DNA of 22,886 bases. Source: Ruminococcaceae bacterium UBA1865. GTDB taxonomy: Bacteria > Bacillota > Clostridia > Oscillospirales > Acutalibacteraceae. The stretch is taken from the NCBI GenBank assembly GCA_002338255.1, contig DDHX01000028.1:54213-77098 (forward strand), written 5' to 3'. Both the position numbers and the translations under genes were made by a program. The notes under the pieces were generated by a model. It saw only the letters and a list, made by a program, of their open reading frames with translations, was not told the DNA's origin and made no database searches. Of this stretch, positions 15,802 through 22,623 are shown one piece after another. Position 1 is the first letter of the stretch, and each line of letters opens with the position of its first letter.

Positions 15802-16533
15802 TTATATATGCGATTTATTATAGCCAAAGGACTGAATAAAATCATTTTTAACTTCTTCAATGCAAATGTAAGGTTCCTCGAGGCGCAACAGCTTTTTAAG
15901 GAACATCTTCTGTTCCGGGGAAAGGTCTAGTTCATTATACCATGCGAGTCTTTTTCCCTTTTTGGGTTTGTGTGACGAGTATAATAGATACAGGAAAAAA
16001 TCTCCCAAATATGAAAAATCAATTCCGTATGTGCAACGGACAAAATCACCCCGCCTTGACAGGCCAAAATCAATCAGATAGACAACACCATTATCAATCA
16101 GCACATTTGGCAGCCGTATGTCTCCGTGAATAATACCTTTATTATGAAGATATGAAATGATATCGATCAACTGAGAGATTATCTTGAAAATCTCACTGTG
16201 AGTAAAGCGATGCTTTTGTTTAAAAAGCAAGGATTCTACGGTATCTCCCGGTTTTTTCTCCAATACAAAGCCGTAGAAATCTTTTTCATGAACGACGCCT
16301 AATAACTTCGGAACGGCTATGTGACTGATTTGTGACAGGGCAACCGCTTCCATGGCGATTCTCTCTTTGTTTCCTTTTATGGAGGCTGGTTTGAAGCGTT
16401 TGATGATTACCCGTGCGCCACAGTTGGAATGTGCAAGAAAGCAAATCCCATATCGGCCCTCTCCAACATCTTTTTCTATTACATAATCTCCGTATTTCCT
16501 GCCTGAGTGTTTTATATGATGCAGCCAAAGCAT
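15802..16533 (-). CDS. Small eukaryotic-like protein kinase
   Basis: 243 residues, soluble, with a near-complete kinase fold: G-loop G24EGRYG, lysine K45 in VIIKRF, glutamate E62, catalytic loop H136-G-D138-I-R-L-P-N143 and D155-F-G. HGD replaces the common HRD, and R140 stands where most Ser/Thr kinases have lysine, so the protein may be an atypical kinase. The C-terminal lobe is short, and there is no membrane helix or PASTA domain, unlike PrkC-type kinases. The ATG lies three bases after the stop of the zinc ribbon gene, so the two are cotranscribed and probably translationally coupled. The target is unknown; the neighbour is a natural first candidate as partner or substrate. Confidence 0.87.
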   Translation of the reverse strand: MLWLHHIKHSGRKYGDYVIEKDVGEGRYGICFLAHSNCGARVIIKRFKPASIKGNKERIAMEAVALSQISHIAVPKLLGVVHEKDFYGFVLEKKPGDTVESLLFKQKHRFTHSEIFKIISQLIDIISYLHNKGIIHGDIRLPNVLIDNGVVYLIDFGLSRRGDFVRCTYGIDFSYLGDFFLYLLYSSHKPKKGKRLAWYNELDLSPEQKMFLKKLLRLEEPYICIEEVKNDFIQSFGYNKSHI

Positions 16534-16536
16534 AAA

Positions 16537-16878
16537 TCAACCGTTTGCTTTTTTTCCGCAATTCATGCAAAACTTTGCGTTTGGCAGCAGCGCCTGGCCG
16601 CAGCCTAAACATAGGCCAATTTTTACCATTTCACCGCATTCCAAACAAAATTTAGAACCTGCGGGTATCCTTGCACTGCACTTGCCGCAAATTGTGGCAG
16701 CCTGATTTGGCAAAGTATTATTCTGCGGCGGGTAAAAACCATTTTGATGGTGAGAATGACTCCCTGATCCCATCATACCCACCAGGTTTCCCAGGAAGCC
16801 CTTCCTCTGATAATACCCGCTTCCAAAATTCCCGTTTCTATAATGGTGGTCTCTCGATGAACGTGAAAACATACCCAT
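16537..16878 (-). CDS. Double zinc ribbon protein with a basic, His-rich N-terminus
   Basis: 113 residues. The C-terminal half has two zinc ribbons: C64-x2-C67 with C78-x2-C81, and C90-x2-C93 with C104-x2-C107. The N-terminal 60 residues are low-complexity, rich in Gly, Ser, Tyr, Asn and His with several Arg, including HSHHQNG, and look disordered. GGAGGAG lies five bases before the ATG. The upstream promoter carries the same two-half-site box as the foldase operon and the lipoprotein gene, and the next gene is a kinase. Zinc ribbons of this kind mediate protein or nucleic-acid contacts, but no function can be assigned. In a metal-stress setting the zinc sites might also sense metal load; that is speculation. 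Confidence 0.82.
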   Translation of the reverse strand: MGMFSRSSRDHHYRNGNFGSGYYQRKGFLGNLVGMMGSGSHSHHQNGFYPPQNNTLPNQAATICGKCSARIPAGSKFCLECGEMVKIGLCLGCGQALLPNAKFCMNCGKKANG

Positions 16879-16961
16879 TTTTTCTCCTCCTTATAGATAT
16901 TTTAAATACTCTGAGGTCAATTCTCTGCCAATATCATGGTCTGATAAAAGTTACTACATGA

Positions 16962-16994
16962 ATTATACAAAGTAATTATGGGGATTTTATGATG
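16962..16994 (-). promoter_or_regulatory. Promoter of the zinc ribbon-kinase operon with the shared two-half-site box
   Basis: On the minus strand CATCATAAAATCCCCAT (16994 to 16978) has two half-sites 11 bp apart. TATAAT (16967 to 16962) begins 16 bp after the start of the second half-site. The AAAAT core is identical in all three boxes of the window. Confidence 0.65.
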
Positions 16995-17031
16995 AATTAC
17001 ATATAGCAATTTTTCTGTGACGATTCTCTTC

Positions 17032-17061
17032 TTGACAATGGAACAGGTACTCTAGTATAAT
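17032..17061 (+). promoter_or_regulatory. Promoter of the second arsR gene
   Basis: A perfect TTGACA (17032-17037) and a perfect TATAAT (17056-17061) are separated by 18 bp. The operator lies ten bases downstream, covering the start region. Confidence 0.85.
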
Positions 17062-17071
17062 ATGCTCAAAT

Positions 17072-17091
17072 AGTTGAATGATTATTCAACT
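17072..17091. promoter_or_regulatory. ArsR-type operator before the second arsR gene
   Basis: AGTTGAATGATTATTCAACT is a nearly perfect 20-bp palindrome with one mismatched pair. It is the best-conserved of the ArsR operators here and nearly identical to the cad operator (18 of 20 on the opposite strand). Confidence 0.82.
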
Positions 17092-17119
17092 AATAACTCT
17101 GCGCATAGGAGGTACTTCC

Positions 17120-17476
17120 TTGAACACAAAGACGAATGCTTGTGATTTTGAAGTTGTCCATTCCGAGATTGTGGATCACATTGGCACACAAATGCCTGCA
17201 AAACAGGCGCTGAAGAAACTTTCCGATTTATATAAAGTCTTCTCAGACCACACCCGTGTACAAATTTTATGGGCTCTGAAATGTGATGAGCTGTGCGTTT
17301 GCGATTTGGCAGTATTGCTGGATATGACAATGTCGGCAATCTCTCATCAACTAAGGGTGTTGCGGTTTGCAAAACTTGTGAGCTCTCGCAGAGGCGGAAA
17401 AAATGTTTACTATTCTTTAGCTGATGATCATGTAAAAGGTATCCTGCTGCAGGGGTTAAGTCATGTTAATGAATGA
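17120..17476 (+). CDS. ArsR/SmtB-family metal-sensing repressor, CadC-like (second copy)
   Basis: 118 residues from the TTG at 17120, with AGGAGG seven bases upstream. An in-frame ATG at 17078 lies inside the operator and has no ribosome site, so I reject it. The core has D43HTRVQIL and the recognition helix TMSAISHQLRVL. Metal ligands include C59-V-C61-D and the C-terminal D-D-H ... H-V-N-E set. The N-terminus has C8 and H14 instead of the two Cys of the first copy, so metal preference may differ. It most likely represses itself and, given the 18/20 operator match, the HMA-cadA operon 4 kb away. It is the first gene in front of the methyltransferase, and I see no clear terminator between them. 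Confidence 0.92.
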   Translation: MNTKTNACDFEVVHSEIVDHIGTQMPAKQALKKLSDLYKVFSDHTRVQILWALKCDELCVCDLAVLLDMTMSAISHQLRVLRFAKLVSSRRGGKNVYYSLADDHVKGILLQGLSHVNE

Positions 17477-17652
17477 AAACAGCGAAAGACGCAAGAGATT
17501 GTCAGACCGACTAAGTGGGCTTCTGTATTTTGATCGACCAAAAATATATTGCCTGATTACCACTCATTAATGTAATGCCGTTTCGGAAATTCCAGCATTG
17601 CAGAAACCATCTGTACGAAGCACTGGTGGTATTCGAAGAAAGAGGAATGATT

Positions 17653-18246
17653 ATGAACCTTGTAAAAGGACTTGGCTCCTTGCTCATCGTGTTGTTTTAT
17701 GGAAGCTATTTTAGCAAGTTGCTTCTTCAACGCCGCCATGGTATTTCCACGAACCGGCTTGGTCGGGGAGAGAAACCGAAACAGACACATATCATTGAAA
17801 TCATCTTAAAAGCAGCCACTTTTTCCATGGCCGTTGCACAACTCATCAGTCTTTTTGCAGGCACAAATGGGTATTATCTGATTTCATTTGACGCTGTTCG
17901 TTATATCGGCCTTGGAATTGCTCTTGCCGGAACCGGTGTTTTTATTACGGCTATGGCTACGATGAAAAACAGTTGGCGTGCCGGTGTAGATGCATCTCAG
18001 CATACCGAGCTGATTCGCCATGGTATTTACCGGTTCAGCCGAAATCCAGCCTTTTTAGGCTTTGATTTGTTCTATATGGGCTTCACTCTGGCGTTCTGCA
18101 ACCCAGTGATACTTTTTTTTCTAATTTTCTGTGCCGTTCTGTTGCATCTTCAGATTTTAGAGGAAGAAAAATTCCTTCCTTTGGTTTTTGGAAAGGAATA
18201 CACGAATTACAAAAAATCGACCGGCCGGTATTTTCTGTTTTTATAG
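17653..18246 (+). CDS. Isoprenylcysteine carboxyl methyltransferase (ICMT)/PEMT-family membrane methyltransferase
   Basis: 197 residues from the ATG at 17653, with AGAGG upstream; longer in-frame starts at 17575 and 17647 lack good spacing. It has about five membrane helices. The C-terminal half carries the family's SAM-binding signature: R122-H-G-I-Y, S-R130-N-P, E170-E-E-K and F-G-K-E-Y-T-N-Y, near-invariant in bacterial ICMT-like proteins. Such enzymes methylate lipid-like or membrane-embedded substrates, and the bacterial targets are mostly unknown. It lies 176 bp after the second arsR with no visible terminator between, so metal-controlled read-through is possible. The gap holds nothing I can identify. 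Confidence 0.85.
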   Translation: MNLVKGLGSLLIVLFYGSYFSKLLLQRRHGISTNRLGRGEKPKQTHIIEIILKAATFSMAVAQLISLFAGTNGYYLISFDAVRYIGLGIALAGTGVFITAMATMKNSWRAGVDASQHTELIRHGIYRFSRNPAFLGFDLFYMGFTLAFCNPVILFFLIFCAVLLHLQILEEEKFLPLVFGKEYTNYKKSTGRYFLFL

Positions 18247-18353
18247 CTCCGTCGCAAATACGCGCCAATATTCTTGTTTCCAGGTGAGAAATCACACAGA
18301 AATGTTCAACGAACTCTTCCTGTCAGTTTTCAGTATATAGTAGTGTGCTAACA

Positions 18354-18452
18354 ATGAAGCAATCCAACTATCTGTTTTTATACTTGGATCTGTTTTTGTT
18401 TATGACGATGGGGGCGTTTTTTCTGGCAGATGTTTTTACCGCAAGTAGCTGA
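18354..18452 (+). CDS. Possible very small hydrophobic peptide (32 aa) or remnant
   Basis: ATG at 18354 to TGA at 18450-18452 encodes a 32-residue hydrophobic peptide (core FLYLDLFLFMTMGAFFLADV). No clear ribosome site precedes it. It sits just before the hairpin and the 90-residue membrane ORF in a different frame, so it may be a remnant of a longer gene. I do not recognise it. Confidence 0.2.
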   Translation: MKQSNYLFLYLDLFLFMTMGAFFLADVFTASS

Positions 18453-18463
18453 CCGGTATTCTG

Positions 18464-18495
18464 CATGGTCTGTCAGCTGAGGCTGGCAGACCATG
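18464..18495 (+). other. Strong hairpin that includes the ATG of the next small ORF
   Basis: CATGGTCTGTCAGC (18464-18477) pairs with GCTGGCAGACCATG (18482-18495) over 14 bp with one G-T pair and a four-base loop. No U run follows. The 3' arm contains the ATG at 18493, so it could hide that start, or mark an old gene boundary. Confidence 0.5.
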
Positions 18496-18765
18496 ATTGC
18501 GCTGTGGAATGTCGGAATCGACATAGGCATTGTGATTACAATAATCAAAAAGAATGTTGATTATGCCAAAATACTTACCGTAATCTCCGCCATACTCTGT
18601 GTTTTACTTGGCGGGCACTATCTGATTTATGCGATCGTTTCGAAAGGAAACACCCTTCTCCATTGGCTAGGAGTGATTGAAGTGCTTCTGATTGGCGGCG
18701 GTACCGGAATTTTTACCATCATCAAGTCAGGCACGTTCAAAAAAAGCGAAAACAGCAATTCGTAG
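18493..18765 (+). CDS. Small multi-pass membrane protein of unknown function
   Basis: 90 residues with about three hydrophobic segments (roughly 8-20, 26-50 and 56-76) and a charged Lys/Ser/Asn tail. The ATG lacks a clear ribosome site and lies inside the 3' arm of a strong hairpin, with an in-frame stop (18478-18480) just upstream. It could be a weakly translated gene or the 3' part of a broken one. It lies 46 bp before the ketopantoate-reductase-like gene. I do not recognise the family. Confidence 0.45.
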   Translation: MIALWNVGIDIGIVITIIKKNVDYAKILTVISAILCVLLGGHYLIYAIVSKGNTLLHWLGVIEVLLIGGGTGIFTIIKSGTFKKSENSNS

Positions 18766-18811
18766 GCCTTCACATTACGTGTTACAGAAATAATTTCCAG
18801 GAGGGCTGCTA

Positions 18812-19759
18812 ATGAAAATTCTCATTTATGGTGCGGGGGTCATCGGCAGTATTTTTGCGGTAAAGCTCAGTCTTTCGGGACAGAATGTAACGGTTCTCGC
18901 CCGAGGAAAGCGTCTGGAGGAAATCAGGGATACCGGAATCGTTCTTCGCAGCCCCCAAATAGGCAAAAAAGAGAGCGTAAGGATAAGGACAATCGGCAGC
19001 CTCTCCCCAGAAGAAAGATACGATTACATATTTGTTGTAATGCAGAGAACCCAGGTAGATTCCGTGCTCGAAAGCCTTGCCCGGAATTGTACGGAAAACA
19101 TCGTGTTTGTCGTCAACACAGCCGCCGGTTATGAGCAGTGGCAGCGCACCGTGGGTGCGGAGCGGCTGTTGATTGGCTTTCCCTCCGCCGGAGGAGAACG
19201 CAGGGACGGGGTCGTCAACTACTTTGTTGGCAGAGGGCTGATGAGAATCTTCCAGACGACGACATTCGGAGAGATTAATGGGCAAGGAACGCAGAGAGTT
19301 GCCCATTTGATTGCAATGTTCCGCCGTGCGGGTATCCCCTCTGTTTATTGCCCGGATATGGACGCATGGCAGAAAACCCATGTCGCCATGGTCACGAGCA
19401 TCGCTAATGCCCTTTACGGCCACGGCTGCGACAACAGGCGGCTTGCCGCCTCACGGAAGGATGTCAGGGAAATGGTGCTGGGGGTTAAGGAGGGCTTTGC
19501 CGTGCTCAAAAAACTCGGCATTCGGATAACCCCTGGGAAACTGGCGTTCTGGGATTTGTCCACAGGTATTCTCGTATTGGTGTTTCAGGTTTTTATGGGG
19601 ACGCGGCTTGCGGAGATCACCATGGCTAAACACTGTATCGCGGCCAGGCCGGAGATGATTTCCCTGCAGGAGAAATTTGACCGATTAATTGAAAAAAGCG
19701 GGCTGAAAACGCCGCATATTGATTTTCTCAGGCATAATCTGATAGACATTGATGAGTAA
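18812..19759 (+). CDS. Ketopantoate reductase (ApbA/PanE)-family oxidoreductase
   Basis: 315 residues. The N-terminus is the Rossmann motif G7-A-G-V-I-G12, followed by R31GKRLEEI, which suggests NADP binding. The family's catalytic lysine is probably K188 in WQKTHVAMVTSIAN, and FGEINGQGT fits the conserved family loop. GGAGG is seven bases before the ATG. PanE makes pantoate for coenzyme A, but many paralogues act on other 2-oxo acids. This one is divergent (Arg-rich mid-section, hydrophobic C-terminal part) and sits with a hydrolase and a glycosyltransferase rather than with pan genes. I therefore name the family and not panE. It heads the three-gene plus-strand unit ending at 21894. Confidence 0.85.
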   Translation: MKILIYGAGVIGSIFAVKLSLSGQNVTVLARGKRLEEIRDTGIVLRSPQIGKKESVRIRTIGSLSPEERYDYIFVVMQRTQVDSVLESLARNCTENIVFVVNTAAGYEQWQRTVGAERLLIGFPSAGGERRDGVVNYFVGRGLMRIFQTTTFGEINGQGTQRVAHLIAMFRRAGIPSVYCPDMDAWQKTHVAMVTSIANALYGHGCDNRRLAASRKDVREMVLGVKEGFAVLKKLGIRITPGKLAFWDLSTGILVLVFQVFMGTRLAEITMAKHCIAARPEMISLQEKFDRLIEKSGLKTPHIDFLRHNLIDIDE

Positions 19760-19778
19760 TGGATTTGAGGGTGATAAA

Positions 19779-20636
19779 ATGATTAGGACATCAGTAAAGA
19801 AAGACGGATTTCAAGGCTGCTTTTATGAGGCCGATTCGAAAAGCAGACTGGCACTGATTGCGATGACCGGAAGCGATGGCAAAATGGCCTACGCTAAGCA
19901 AATTGCAAAGCAGTTTGCCGACAGTGGGGTCCCGTCCATAGCGTTAGCCTATTTCCATACATCTGAAACCTCAAAGAATTTGGTCGAAATTCCCGTTGAA
20001 ATCATGGAGCATTCGGTTAATTGGTTGCGTGGCAAAGGCTTTCAGAAAGTTGCTGTTTATGGAATTTCCAAGGGCGCAGAATACGCGCTGCTATCCGCTT
20101 CTTTAATAAAACAGATAAACGCTGTAATTGCAGTTTCCGCATCGTGTTGTGTTTTCGAAGGAATAAAACACATGAGACCGGCAGCAAGATCCAGCTGGTC
20201 TTGGAGAGGAGAAGCATTGCCTTATATTTCTTTTGGAAAATATACAGCTCAGCAATTTATAAAAAACTTCCGAAAGAATAACGAAGTCCGGTTCGTGGAT
20301 GACTATGACAGGCTCCTTGCCACAGAAATGAACGAATCAAATACGATTAAGGTTGAAAATATAAACGGTCCGATATTATTGATATCGGCGCACGAAGATG
20401 TCATGTGGCCTTCGGAACGAATGGGAAATTTGATCGTTAATCGGCTAAAAAATAATGACTTTAAATTTACTTACCATCATGAGGTTTATGAACGTGCCAG
20501 TCACGTTCTTACGCCGAACAGAAGCCCCATGCTCAAAATGTCCCGGATAGAGCGCATGTATTCGAAGGAATGTAACGATTCCAGAAACAGCGCGTTTGCA
20601 TTGTCGCTGGATTTTTTGCATTCAGTATCACTATAA
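19779..20636 (+). CDS. Alpha/beta hydrolase of the acyl-CoA thioester hydrolase/BAAT C-terminal family
   Basis: 285 residues from the ATG at 19779, with GAGGGTG upstream; an ATG at 19749 lies inside the previous gene. The nucleophile elbow is G95-I-S97-K-G-A-E, the acid is probably D207 in SAHEDVMWPS, and the base H242 in RASHVLTP. The stretch after the elbow and the WPSERMGNLI region fit BAAT-type thioesterases, which remove or transfer acyl groups from CoA or act on related esters. It starts 19 bp after the stop of the reductase gene and is followed 16 bp later by the glycosyltransferase. The substrate is unknown. Confidence 0.85.
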   Translation: MIRTSVKKDGFQGCFYEADSKSRLALIAMTGSDGKMAYAKQIAKQFADSGVPSIALAYFHTSETSKNLVEIPVEIMEHSVNWLRGKGFQKVAVYGISKGAEYALLSASLIKQINAVIAVSASCCVFEGIKHMRPAARSSWSWRGEALPYISFGKYTAQQFIKNFRKNNEVRFVDDYDRLLATEMNESNTIKVENINGPILLISAHEDVMWPSERMGNLIVNRLKNNDFKFTYHHEVYERASHVLTPNRSPMLKMSRIERMYSKECNDSRNSAFALSLDFLHSVSL

Positions 20637-20652
20637 TAAAGAAGGTGTGAAG

Positions 20653-21894
20653 ATGAATGTTGTAGCCGTAACGATTGGGTCAACGGGAGACATTCAGCCC
20701 TTTCTCGCTTTAGGCTGTGTGCTCTCGAAAGCGGGTCATAAACTTACAATTGTGACTTTTCCTCGGTTCCAGGCTTTAATTGAGAAGCGTGGCTTTTCCT
20801 TTGCCCCCATCCATGGGGATGAGGACCTGATGATGAAACTGCTCATCGGCGACGGCGTGACCGGCATGGCGTATATGAAGGGTCTGTCGGCGCTCCTGAA
20901 TAAAAACAAGGACGAGATCCTTGATGACGTCTATAACGCCTGCCGGTCTGCGGATCTCATCTTGTATACGATTTTGGGCAGCCTTGCTTATCATGTCGCG
21001 GAGAGCCTGAAAATTCCGTGCATGCGGACGATTTTCTGCCCAATGGACAAAACGGGAGATTACCCCATTCCCGGTATGAAGGATTGGCCGCTCGGAAGAT
21101 GGTATAACCGCCTTACATATTCTCTTTCGGATATTGGTTTTTCCCTTTTTACGAAACAAGAACTGAACGCATGGCGCATCAGTCTAGGGCTGGGAAAGTG
21201 GAATGGTCGTTCCTATCATGAAATGCTTGGGAAACCGGTTGAAACACTTTACGCCTACAGCGGATGTCTGGCTCCGAAGCCGAAGGTCTGGGGCGAACAC
21301 CTGCATATAACGGGCTTCTGGACTTTGAATGACGAAGCCGTCGCGTCTGCCGATGAGGGCCTGGTACGCTTCCTGAAAGACGGTGACAAACCGATATACA
21401 TAGGCTTTGGAAGCATGGTCGGCGGTTCCTTTGAGGAAATGCAGCACATTATACTGGAGAGCTTAAAAAACACGGGGCAAAGAGCGATTCTCTCGTCCGG
21501 ATGGCGGAAATTCAGTGATGACAAACTCCCGCCAAATGTATACTGCGTGGATTTCGTCCCGCATGGTTGGCTGTTTCCGCGCGTCAAGGCGGTTGTGCAT
21601 CACGGCGGCGCCGGAACAACGGCAGCAGGTCTTCTGGCCGGGAAGCCAACTCTTATTATACATTTCGGAGGAGACCAGCCGTTTTGGGGCAGGCAGGTAT
21701 ACCTTAGCGGTGCGGGGCCAAAACCAATTGCCCGAAAAAAGCTGACCCTCAGTCTTTTGACGGAGAGGCTCAGGCAGCTTGAAGATGAGCAGATGCAGAA
21801 AACCGCTAGGCAGCTTGCAAAACAGTTATCTGCGGAAGACGGATGCCAGCGCGCCTGCGATATCATAGAGCATTATCTGAGGAAGGTTAAATAA
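20653..21894 (+). CDS. GT1-family glycosyltransferase (UGT/MGT-like, sterol-glucosyltransferase type)
   Basis: 413 residues from the ATG at 20653, with AAGGTG upstream. The N-terminal acceptor domain has the G-S-T-G-D-I-Q-P motif (9-16) typical of UGT80-type and MGT-type enzymes. The C-terminal donor domain has the UDP-sugar-binding signature H316-H-G-G-A-G-T-T-A, with the sugar-contacting FGGDQPFWG (338-346) after it. The fold is GT-B. These enzymes move a hexose from a nucleotide sugar to lipid, sterol, antibiotic or polyketide acceptors; some inactivate macrolides. The unit with a reductase and a thioesterase-like hydrolase hints at modification of a small hydrophobic or lipid molecule. 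No acceptor can be named. Confidence 0.9.
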   Translation: MNVVAVTIGSTGDIQPFLALGCVLSKAGHKLTIVTFPRFQALIEKRGFSFAPIHGDEDLMMKLLIGDGVTGMAYMKGLSALLNKNKDEILDDVYNACRSADLILYTILGSLAYHVAESLKIPCMRTIFCPMDKTGDYPIPGMKDWPLGRWYNRLTYSLSDIGFSLFTKQELNAWRISLGLGKWNGRSYHEMLGKPVETLYAYSGCLAPKPKVWGEHLHITGFWTLNDEAVASADEGLVRFLKDGDKPIYIGFGSMVGGSFEEMQHIILESLKNTGQRAILSSGWRKFSDDKLPPNVYCVDFVPHGWLFPRVKAVVHHGGAGTTAAGLLAGKPTLIIHFGGDQPFWGRQVYLSGAGPKPIARKKLTLSLLTERLRQLEDEQMQKTARQLAKQLSAEDGCQRACDIIEHYLRKVK

Positions 21895-22001
21895 TTGCCC
21901 TTATACCTTTATGCTGTCAGCCAGAGCAGAGAATATGTCCTGCGCTATTAGCTGCTTTCATCGGGCGGCACCGTCATTTTATGCTGTTGTGCGGTGTTGC
22001 C

Positions 22002-22094
22002 TTAATAATTCTCGGGATGTGTGATCAAATGCCGGCTTAAAAAATTATAGAAATAATTTATTCGCCATAATGGTAACTGCCAGTATGTTCTCAT
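22002..22094 (-). CDS. Possible small peptide gene (30 aa) with a near-ideal ribosome site
   Basis: On the minus strand GGAGGTG, seven bases before ATG (22094), opens a 30-codon frame ending in TAA at 22002. The peptide is aromatic-rich (MRTYWQLPLWRINYFY at the start) and basic. Its Shine-Dalgarno is one arm of an 11-bp inverted repeat whose other arm is the Shine-Dalgarno of the divergent XRE gene. I do not recognise the sequence; it may be a chance ORF at the edge of a mobile element. Confidence 0.35.
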   Translation of the reverse strand: MRTYWQLPLWRINYFYNFLSRHLITHPENY

Positions 22095-22097
22095 TGT

Positions 22098-22131
22098 TTC
22101 ACCTCCAACGTAGAATTTTCTTGGAGGTGAA
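22098..22131. repeat. Inverted repeat carrying two divergent Shine-Dalgarno sites
   Basis: TTCACCTCCAA (22098-22108) and TTGGAGGTGAA (22121-22131) are perfect 11-bp arms around 12 bases. The right arm holds GGAGGTGA for the XRE gene and the left arm GGAGGTG for the 30-codon ORF on the other strand. If transcribed together, the hairpin would hide the XRE ribosome site. Confidence 0.6.
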
Positions 22132-22137
22132 CTGACA

Positions 22138-22461
22138 GTGGAGGAACAAATGAACATATTCGGTCAGATAATCAAAGACGCACGGCAGGCTGCAGGACTG
22201 ACACAGGACGCTCTTGCCGAACAGGCTAGCATCACAACGCAGTACATCATGGCGATTGAAAACGAGAACAAACTACCGAGGGCAAAAGTGCTGTTTATGC
22301 TCATTCGCGCCTTGAAAATATCGGCGGATACCATCTTTTATCCGGAAATTCAACATGCAGATAAGAAAAGGGAGTACATTATCCACATGATCCAACTGTG
22401 TGATGAGCGGGATATTCAGGTAGTTACGGTGACCGTCAAGGCATTGCTGGACATAAAATAA
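22138..22461 (+). CDS. XRE-family helix-turn-helix transcriptional regulator
   Basis: 107 residues from the GTG at 22138. An ATG four codons later (22150) has its own GGAGG five bases upstream and is an equally good start. The HTH_3 domain spans about residues 9-65 (IKDARQAAGLTQDALAEQA, then TTQYIMAIENENKLPRAKVL). The C-terminal part has no other domain I recognise. Such small regulators are common in clostridial plasmids and integrative elements, where they control excision or transfer genes. A hairpin terminator follows five bases after the stop. The preceding 240 bp after the glycosyltransferase hold no clear gene apart from the 30-codon ORF on the other strand. Confidence 0.85.
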   Translation: MEEQMNIFGQIIKDARQAAGLTQDALAEQASITTQYIMAIENENKLPRAKVLFMLIRALKISADTIFYPEIQHADKKREYIIHMIQLCDERDIQVVTVTVKALLDIK

Positions 22462-22465
22462 GCAG

Positions 22466-22497
22466 AGGGCCATCTTCTTTTGGGAGATGGTCCTTTC
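22466..22497 (+). terminator. Terminator after the XRE gene
   Basis: GGGCCATCT (22467-22475) pairs with AGATGGTCC (22485-22493), nine pairs with one G-T. A short T run follows. Confidence 0.65.
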
Positions 22498-22623
22498 CCT
22501 GTAGAGTAAATTGTTTTTCTCTGACGTTAGCCTTCTGTTAGAGTGGATCCTTCACTGATGGTTCACCATGAACCGTACCATAGTTCAGCGTATGGACAGA
22601 CCGCCCCCTTGGAGGGACGGTAA

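Noticed and set aside
15513..15839. 108-codon plus-strand frame between arsR1 and the kinase gene
   Set aside because: TTG start without a ribosome site; two terminator hairpins lie inside it and its end overlaps the kinase gene. The sequence resembles no family I know.
17078..17119. Longer start for the second ArsR protein at the ATG at 17078
   Set aside because: It lies in the operator palindrome, and the extra residues do not fit the family; AGGAGG sits in front of the TTG at 17120.
22555..22621. Small dyads (GGTTCA-CCA-TGAACC; CCG-CCCCC-TT-GGAGGG-CGG) as an attachment site or operator
   Set aside because: Short, GC-rich and without a second copy in the window. The second could be a partial terminator for the HTH gene but lacks a U tail on that strand.
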